Shown: positions 47,150 to 52,749 of the stretch, piece by piece
Position numbering within the stretch: the first letter of the stretch is position 1
Layout: each line of letters starts with the position of its first letter
DNA from: Pelomonas aquatica
GTDB taxonomy: Bacteria; Pseudomonadota; Gammaproteobacteria; Burkholderiales; Burkholderiaceae_C
NCBI RefSeq assembly: GCF_026712205.1
Contig: NZ_JAPPUW010000030.1
Coordinates: 1 to 52,749, forward strand
Length of the DNA: 52,749 nucleotides
Reading direction: 5' to 3'
Program-made: the position numbers and the translations under genes
Notes under the pieces: model-generated
What the model was told of the DNA's origin: nothing
Seen by the model: only the letters and a program-made list of their open reading frames with translations
Database searches by the model: none

Positions 47150-50100
47150 ATGGCCCCGACCCCGCATCTGACCCATTTCGAGGGCGGCAACGCCCTTTCC
47201 GATTTCCGCGCCCAGGCCTTGCTGGCCAGGCTGCAAGAGGTCAGTGCCCGTATCGCCGGCGTCAGCGCCCGCGCGGTGCACTGGGTGTGGACGGAAGGCG
47301 AACTGGATGCCGAGGCACGCGGGCGCTTCGCTGCGCTGCTGACCTATGGCGAGCCGGCCGCCGCCGGCGCCGAGGGCGACCTCGTCATCGTGACGCCACG
47401 CTTCGGTACGGTCAGCCCCTGGGCCTCCAAGGCGACCGACATCGCGCGCAACTGCGGCCTGGTGCTGAAGCGCGTCGAGCGCGTCGTCGAGTACCGCGTC
47501 GCGACCAGGAGCGGCCTGCTCGGCGGCGCCAAGCCGCTGAGCGCCGACGAGTTGAACGCCTGCGCCGTGCTGCTGCACGACCGCATGACCGAGTCGGTCT
47601 GCTTCAGGCGCGAGGACACGGCCCATCTCTTCGACGAGCGCACGGCCGAGCCGCTGGCCCATGTGGACGTGCTGGGCTCTGGCCGCGCCGCGCTGGAAAA
47701 GGCCAATGTCGAGTTCGGCCTGGCCCTGTCGGCCGACGAGATCGACTACCTCGAGACCAATTTCAGGAAGCTCGGCCGCAACCCCAGCGACGTCGAGCTG
47801 ATGATGTTCGCCCAGGCCAACAGCGAGCACTGCCGGCACAAGATCTTCAACGCGAGCTTCGTCGTCGACGGCGAGGCCCAGCCGCTCTCGCTGTTCGGCA
47901 TGATCCGCAACACCGAGAAGCTGCACCCGCAGCACACGGTCATCGCCTACTCGGACAACGCCGCCGTGATGGACGGCCATGCCATCGAGCGCTGGATGCC
48001 GGCACCTCAGCCCGGCGCGGCCTATGCGGCGCGCGCCGAGCAGGCCCAGGTGCTGATGAAGGTGGAGACCCACAACCACCCGACGGCCATCTCGCCGCAT
48101 CCCGGCGCCTCCACGGGCGCGGGCGGCGAGATCCGCGACGAAGGCGCGACCGGCCGCGGCTCCAAGCCCAAGGCGGGCCTGACGGGCTTCTCGGTGTCCA
48201 ACCTGCATCTGCCGGGCCTCGCCGAGCCCTGGGAGCGCAACCCGGTCGGCAAGCCGGCCCACATCGCCAGTGCGCTGCAGATCATGATCGACGGGCCGCT
48301 CGGCGGCGCGGCCTTCAACAACGAGTTCGGCCGGCCCAACCTGGCGGGCTATTTCCGCGTCTTCGAGCAGACCGTGGACGGCGTGCGCCGCGGCTATCAC
48401 AAGCCCATCATGATCGCCGGCGGCCTGGGCACCATCCGCTCGGACCTGACGGAGAAGATAGCCTTCCCGGCCGGCACGCTGCTGATCCAGCTCGGCGGCC
48501 CCGGCATGCGCATCGGCATGGGCGGCGGCGCGGCCTCGTCGATGGCGGCGGGCACCAACACGGCCGACCTGGACTTCGACTCGGTGCAGCGCGGCAACCC
48601 CGAGATCGAGCGCCGCGCGCAGGAGGTCATCAACCACTGCTGGGGCCTCGGCACCGAGAACCCGGTGCTGGCCATCCATGACGTCGGCGCCGGCGGCATC
48701 TCGAATGCCTTCCCCGAACTGGTCAACGACGCCGGCCGCGGCGCGCGCTTCGACCTGCGCAAGGTGCCGCTGGAGGAGTCCGGCCTGGCGCCCAAGGAAA
48801 TCTGGTGCAACGAGAGCCAGGAGCGCTATGTGCTGGCCATCGCGCCCGAGAGCCTGGAGCTTTTCAAGTCCTTCTGCGAGCGCGAGCGCTGCCCCTTCGC
48901 CGTCGTCGGCGTGACGACCGCGGAGCGCGAGCTGAAGCTCGTCGACGGCGACGCGGAAGTGACCGGCCACCCCATCGACATGCCGATGGACGTGCTGCTG
49001 GGCAAGCCGCCCAAGATGACGCGCGACGTGAAGCGCGTGGCCCGCAGTGGCGGCACGCTGGAGCTGACCGGCGCGCGCCTGGAGCAGGCCGCCTTCGACG
49101 TGCTGCGCCACCCGACCGTGGCCAGCAAGCGCTTCCTCGTCACCATCGGCGACCGCACCGTGGGCGGCCTCAACCATCGCGACCAGATGGTCGGCCCCTG
49201 GCAGGTGCCGGTGGCGGACTGTGCCGTCACGCTGGCCGACTTCAAGGGCTTTGCCGGCGAGGCCATGAGCATGGGCGAGCGCACGCCGCTGGCATCGGTC
49301 AACGCGCCGGCCTCGGGCCGCATGGCCGTGGCCGAGGCCATCACCAACCTGCTCGCCGCGCCCATCGAGCTGCCGCGCGTGAAGCTCAGCGCCAACTGGA
49401 TGGCGGCTTGCGGCGAGGCCGGTGAGGACGCAGCCCTGTTCGACACCGTCAAGGCCGTCGGCATGGAGCTGTGCCCGGCGTTGGGCATCTCCATTCCGGT
49501 GGGCAAGGACTCCCTGTCGATGCGCACGAAGTGGGATGACAAGCAGGTCACCGCGCCGGTGTCGCTGATCGTCAGCGCCTTCGCCAGCATCGCCGATGTG
49601 CGCGGCACGCTGACGCCGGAATGGCAGCGCGAGGATTCCTGCGCCATCCTCGTCGACCTGGGTCAGGGCCGGCACCGCATGGGCGGCTCCATCCTGGCGC
49701 AGACGCTGAACCAGTTCGGCGCCGACGTGCCGGACCTGGACGACCCGCAACTGCTGGTCTCGCTGGTCAATGCCATCAACGAGCTGCGCACCACCGGCAA
49801 GCTGCTGGCCTACCACGACCGGTCCGACGGCGGCCTGTGGGCGGCGGCCTGCGAGATGGCCTTTGCCGGCCAGACCGGCCTGAGCCTGAACGTGGACATG
49901 CTGGTCACCGAAGGCGACGGCATCAGCGACAGCCGCGCCGAGATGGGCGACTCCAAGAACTGGGCCGCCCAGGTCGGCGCCCGCCGCGAGGAGTTGACGC
50001 TGCGCGCGCTGTTCGCCGAAGAGCTGGGCGCGCTGATCCAGGTGCGCGCGGCCGACCGGGATGCGGTGATGCAGGTGCTGCGCGCACACGGCCTGTCCCG

Positions 50101-51118
50101 GCATTCGCATGTCGTCGGCAAGCCGAACGCGGCGCGGCAGATGGAGGTCTGGCGCGATGCGAAGAAGGTCTTAGCCGCCGACCTGACGGCGCTGCAGCAG
50201 ACCTGGGACGAGGTCAGCTGGCGCATCGCCCGGCTGCGCGACAACCCGGCCGGTGCCGATGCCGAGCATGCCGCCGCCGGCCAGGCCGACGACCCGGGCC
50301 TGCATGTGCACCTGACGTTCGACCCCGCCCAGGCGCCGATGATCGTGACGGGCGCCCGGCCCAAGGTCGCCATCCTGCGCGAGCAGGGCGTCAACTCGCA
50401 TGTCGAGATGGCCTATGCGATGTCGCTGGGCGGCTTCGACAGCTTCGACGTTCACATGAGCGACCTGCAGTCCGGCGCGGTCAAGCTGGACGGCTTCGCG
50501 GCCTTCGTCGCCTGCGGCGGCTTCAGCTATGGCGACACGCTGGGCGCCGGCGAGGGCTGGGCGCGCAGCATCATGTTCAACCCGGTGCTGACCGAACAGT
50601 TCCGCGCCTTCTTCTCGCGCCCCGACACGCTGGCCCTGGGCGTCTGCAACGGCTGCCAGATGCTGGCCGCGCTGGCGCCGATCATCCCCGGCGCCGACGC
50701 CTGGCCGCGCTTCACGCGCAACCAGAGCGAGCAGTACGAGGCCCGCCTCGCGCTGGTCGAGGTGCTGGATTCGCCCAGCGTGTTCTTCCAGGGCATGGCC
50801 GGCAGCCGCCTGCCCATCGCTGTCGCTCACGGCGAGGGTTTTGCGAACTTCGCACACCAGGGCGATGCGGCCCAAGTCATCCGGGCCATGCGCTACGTCG
50901 ACAACCACGGCCAGGCGACCGAGGCCTACCCCTTCAACCCGAACGGCAGCCCGGGCGGCCTGACCTCGGTGACAACGGCCGACGGCCGCTTCACCGCGCT
51001 GATGCCGCATCCGGAGCGCGTGTTCCGCAACGTGCTGATGAGCTGGACCTCGGGCGACAGGAGCGCGCACAGCCCCTGGCTGCGGATGTTCCAGAACGCG
51101 CGCAAGGCGCTGGGCTGA
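47150..51118 (+). CDS. purL: Phosphoribosylformylglycinamidine synthase, large single-chain form
   Basis: Fourth step of de novo purine synthesis: converts FGAR, glutamine and ATP to FGAM. The 1322-residue protein is the fused gammaproteobacterial/betaproteobacterial form. It has an N-terminal PurS-like domain, two AIRS-like ATP-binding halves ([36 protein letters not shown], and a second half from about 640), and a C-terminal class I glutamine amidotransferase with nucleophile Cys in GVCNGCQML and the His/Glu pair in MPHPERV. The start at 47150 is chosen because family members begin LTHFEGG. It is followed by a weak hairpin. Confidence 0.97.
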   Translation: MAPTPHLTHFEGGNALSDFRAQALLARLQEVSARIAGVSARAVHWVWTEGELDAEARGRFAALLTYGEPAAAGAEGDLVIVTPRFGTVSPWASKATDIARNCGLVLKRVERVVEYRVATRSGLLGGAKPLSADELNACAVLLHDRMTESVCFRREDTAHLFDERTAEPLAHVDVLGSGRAALEKANVEFGLALSADEIDYLETNFRKLGRNPSDVELMMFAQANSEHCRHKIFNASFVVDGEAQPLSLFGMIRNTEKLHPQHTVIAYSDNAAVMDGHAIERWMPAPQPGAAYAARAEQAQVLMKVETHNHPTAISPHPGASTGAGGEIRDEGATGRGSKPKAGLTGFSVSNLHLPGLAEPWERNPVGKPAHIASALQIMIDGPLGGAAFNNEFGRPNLAGYFRVFEQTVDGVRRGYHKPIMIAGGLGTIRSDLTEKIAFPAGTLLIQLGGPGMRIGMGGGAASSMAAGTNTADLDFDSVQRGNPEIERRAQEVINHCWGLGTENPVLAIHDVGAGGISNAFPELVNDAGRGARFDLRKVPLEESGLAPKEIWCNESQERYVLAIAPESLELFKSFCERERCPFAVVGVTTAERELKLVDGDAEVTGHPIDMPMDVLLGKPPKMTRDVKRVARSGGTLELTGARLEQAAFDVLRHPTVASKRFLVTIGDRTVGGLNHRDQMVGPWQVPVADCAVTLADFKGFAGEAMSMGERTPLASVNAPASGRMAVAEAITNLLAAPIELPRVKLSANWMAACGEAGEDAALFDTVKAVGMELCPALGISIPVGKDSLSMRTKWDDKQVTAPVSLIVSAFASIADVRGTLTPEWQREDSCAILVDLGQGRHRMGGSILAQTLNQFGADVPDLDDPQLLVSLVNAINELRTTGKLLAYHDRSDGGLWAAACEMAFAGQTGLSLNVDMLVTEGDGISDSRAEMGDSKNWAAQVGARREELTLRALFAEELGALIQVRAADRDAVMQVLRAHGLSRHSHVVGKPNAARQMEVWRDAKKVLAADLTALQQTWDEVSWRIARLRDNPAGADAEHAAAGQADDPGLHVHLTFDPAQAPMIVTGARPKVAILREQGVNSHVEMAYAMSLGGFDSFDVHMSDLQSGAVKLDGFAAFVACGGFSYGDTLGAGEGWARSIMFNPVLTEQFRAFFSRPDTLALGVCNGCQMLAALAPIIPGADAWPRFTRNQSEQYEARLALVEVLDSPSVFFQGMAGSRLPIAVAHGEGFANFAHQGDAAQVIRAMRYVDNHGQATEAYPFNPNGSPGGLTSVTTADGRFTALMPHPERVFRNVLMSWTSGDRSAHSPWLRMFQNARKALG

Positions 51119-51144
51119 GGAGGTCGTTCAGCCCATGGAAAAGA

Positions 51145-51169
51145 CGGGCCATCGGCCCGCCTTGTTGTT
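51145..51169 (+). terminator. Hairpin between purL and the convergent MFS gene
   Basis: Six-base stem CGGGCC/GGCCCG (51145-51150 with 51154-51159), loop ATC, then a T-rich CCTTGTTGTTT. A plausible terminator for purL. Confidence 0.65.
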
Positions 51170-51182
51170 TGCGGGCGTCAGC

Positions 51183-52514
51183 TCAGTCTTGCACGACCGC
51201 TGCCGCCTGCAGCTTCTTGTTGACCCGCAGCGCCACCAGCGTGCCGACCACGCCGGACAGCAGGTAGAGGCTGAGCGACACGAGGCCGAAGCGCGAGGAC
51301 AGGAAGAGGGCGACGACGGGGGCGAAGGCCGCGCCCAGCAGCCAGGCCATGTCGGCCGTCAGCGCCGCGCCCGTGTAGCGGAAGTGCGGCAGGAAGTTGG
51401 ACGTCACCGAGCCCGCCGCCTGGCCATAGGACAGGCCCAGCAGCACGAAGCCGACCAGGATGAAGGCCGCCTGGCCGGGCTTGCCGCCGCCCAGCATCAG
51501 CGGCGCGAACAGCGCGAACACGCCGATGGCCACGGCCAGCGCACCGAGGTAGCTGCGCCGGCCGATCTGGTCGGCGATCAGGCCCGACATGGGCATGGCG
51601 GCCGCGCCGAAGAAGGCGCCCAGCAGCTCCATCTTCATGAAGTCCTCGATGCCCTGGTCGCCGTAGAGTGCGATCCACGACAGCGGGAACACCGTCACGA
51701 GGTGGAAGAGGGCGTAGCTGGCCAGCGCCGCGAAGGCACCGATGACGATGTGCTGGCCCTGGGCCGGCAGCAGCTCGCGCAGATAGGCCGGGTCAAGCTC
51801 ATGCTCCTCCATGCGCTTCTCGTACTCGTGCGTGACGACCAGGCGCAGCCGCGCGAACAGCGCGACGACGTTGATCGCGAAGGCCGTGTAGAACGGGAAG
51901 CGCCAGCCCCAGGACAGGAAGTCCTTGGCTTCGAGGCTGCTGAACACGTAGAGGAACACGCCCGACGCGACGCTGAAGCCCAGCGGCGCGCCGAGCTGGC
52001 CCAGCATCGCGTACCAGCCGCGGCGGTGCGGCGGCGCGTTCAGGGCCAGCAGCGAGGGCAGGCCGTCCCAGGAGCCGCCCAGCGCCAGGCCCTGGCCGAC
52101 GCGGCACAGCGCCAGCAGCACGATGGCCGTGCTGCCGGCCTCGGCATGGCCGGGCAGCAGGCCCATGCCGACCGTGGAGCAGCCGAGCAGGAAGAGGGCG
52201 GCGGTCAGCTTGGTCGAGCGGCCGAAGTGGCGCTGGATGGACATGCCGATCAAGGTGCCGACGGGGCGCACGACGAAGGCCAGCGCAAAGATCAGGAAGG
52301 CGTAGAGCGTGCCGCTCAGGCGGTCGACGAAGGGGAAGAAGACCTGCGGGAAGACCAGCACCGAGGCGATGCCGAAGACGAAGAAGTCGAAGTATTCCGA
52401 CGCCCGGCCGATGACCACGCCGACGGCGATGTCGCCGGGGGCCAGGTCTTCGTCGGAGCGGGCGGCGCCGGGGCCGGACTGGGGGGCGGAAAGGGTACTG
52501 CTAGCGAGTGCCAT
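51183..52514 (-). CDS. MFS transporter, metabolite:H+ symporter (MHS) type
   Basis: A 443-residue protein with about 12 membrane segments. MHS-family features are the N-terminal IGRASEYFDFFVFG, the loop between segments 2 and 3 with RPVGTLIGMSIQRHFGR, and CRVGQGLALGGSWDG. The family carries citrate, alpha-ketoglutarate, proline, shikimate and similar solutes; the substrate cannot be deduced. GGAGG sits nine bases before the chosen ATG at 52514. Two inverted repeats lie directly upstream, suggesting a dedicated regulator. Confidence 0.9.
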   Translation of the reverse strand: MALASSTLSAPQSGPGAARSDEDLAPGDIAVGVVIGRASEYFDFFVFGIASVLVFPQVFFPFVDRLSGTLYAFLIFALAFVVRPVGTLIGMSIQRHFGRSTKLTAALFLLGCSTVGMGLLPGHAEAGSTAIVLLALCRVGQGLALGGSWDGLPSLLALNAPPHRRGWYAMLGQLGAPLGFSVASGVFLYVFSSLEAKDFLSWGWRFPFYTAFAINVVALFARLRLVVTHEYEKRMEEHELDPAYLRELLPAQGQHIVIGAFAALASYALFHLVTVFPLSWIALYGDQGIEDFMKMELLGAFFGAAAMPMSGLIADQIGRRSYLGALAVAIGVFALFAPLMLGGGKPGQAAFILVGFVLLGLSYGQAAGSVTSNFLPHFRYTGAALTADMAWLLGAAFAPVVALFLSSRFGLVSLSLYLLSGVVGTLVALRVNKKLQAAAVVQD

Positions 52515-52539
52515 GGTGGCTTGCCTCCGTCTGCATGTA

Positions 52540-52552
52540 GGACAAAATGTCC
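52540..52552. promoter_or_regulatory. Inverted repeat GGACA-AAA-TGTCC upstream of the MFS gene
   Basis: Perfect five-base arms with a three-base spacer, 26 bases before the start codon, in AT-rich DNA. A likely operator half of a two-site arrangement with the repeat at 52557. Confidence 0.5.
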
Positions 52553-52556
52553 AATC

Positions 52557-52576
52557 GTTGATTTGGGTCAATCAAC
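52557..52576. promoter_or_regulatory. Inverted repeat GTTGATT-N6-AATCAAC upstream of the MFS gene
   Basis: Perfect seven-base arms (52557-52563 and 52570-52576). With the neighbouring repeat it forms a compact pair of palindromes within 40 bases of each other. No regulator gene is in view; it may be beyond the right edge. Confidence 0.55.
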
Positions 52577-52715
52577 TTACATTTCCGAGAGCCGTGCAAG
52601 ATCGTTAACCCTCGCGCGCGTTTGTCCGGACCTGATTGGTAAGCTGCCTCAGCAGGCTCACGCCATGAGCTACCCGACCCGTAATCTGACCTCCGAATCA
52701 CCCCGGAGTGCAGAC

Positions 52716-52749
52716 CATGGCGTTCAACTTCATCCAGTTCCAGCATGGC
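52716..52749 (+). CDS. Start of a gene cut by the right edge, possibly IS1595-type transposase
   Basis: ATG at 52716 follows GGAG by nine bases and reads MAFNFIQFQHG to the edge. The short start with a QFQ.G pattern recalls the N-terminus of IS1595-family transposases as I remember them. Eleven residues are too few to be sure. Confidence 0.35.

Overview
The window is high-GC, gene-dense bacterial chromosome. The TCA block around mdh, a GntR regulator, sdhCDAB, sdhE and gltA, the divergent tsaE-amiC/queG pair, Bug-type periplasmic binding proteins and codon use all point to a betaproteobacterium of the order Burkholderiales. The Roseateles/Mitsuaria/Rubrivivax side is the best guess. This rests on gene content and order, not on a database match. 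No rRNA, tRNA or CRISPR array was seen.

Layout. 1-5.6 kb: the tail of an unidentified gene, an AlkB-type alkane hydroxylase, a small secreted repeat protein, aquaporin Z, a small hypothetical gene, and cstA-ybdD (pyruvate/peptide uptake). 5.7-11.4 kb: housekeeping genes amiC-tsaE diverging from queG, then a chalcone-isomerase-like periplasmic protein, a Bug solute-binding protein and xerD. 11.5-15.3 kb: a TonB-dependent receptor, MarC, an unannotated 49-codon basic protein and a GNAT acetyltransferase. 15.4-17.2 kb: aceA (isocitrate lyase), with two palindromes upstream and an 89-bp tandem repeat rich in hairpins downstream, ended by a strong terminator. 17.2-25.6 kb: a heavy-metal-type RND efflux operon (adaptor, pump, outer-membrane factor, RidA-like protein) in which every gene overlaps the next, convergent with an OmpR/QseC-type two-component pair. 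25.7-28.6 kb: sbcB, a PAS protein with a ruined GGDEF motif, and an orphan flagellar-rod-like gene behind a near-consensus sigma-28 promoter.

28.6-42.5 kb is the central-metabolism block. It holds acnB directly downstream of a vapBC toxin-antitoxin pair, a secreted hypothetical protein, a CoA-ester lyase, a chemoreceptor, mdh divergent from a HutC-type GntR regulator, then sdhC-D-A-B-sdhE-gltA. With aceA this covers citrate synthase, aconitase, succinate dehydrogenase, malate dehydrogenase and the first glyoxylate-shunt step. 42.5-52.7 kb: a ribokinase-type kinase and an MTA/SAH deaminase, a large DUF5666-repeat lipoprotein, purL, an MHS-type MFS transporter, and at the right edge the first codons of what may be an IS1595-like transposase.

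Most promising non-routine signals: the 89-bp repeats after aceA, whose stems are preserved and in one place compensated; the toxin-antitoxin pair occupying the promoter-proximal part of the aconitase transcription unit; the RidA-like protein with histidine-rich ends inside a metal-efflux operon; and the FliA-type promoter on the orphan rod gene.
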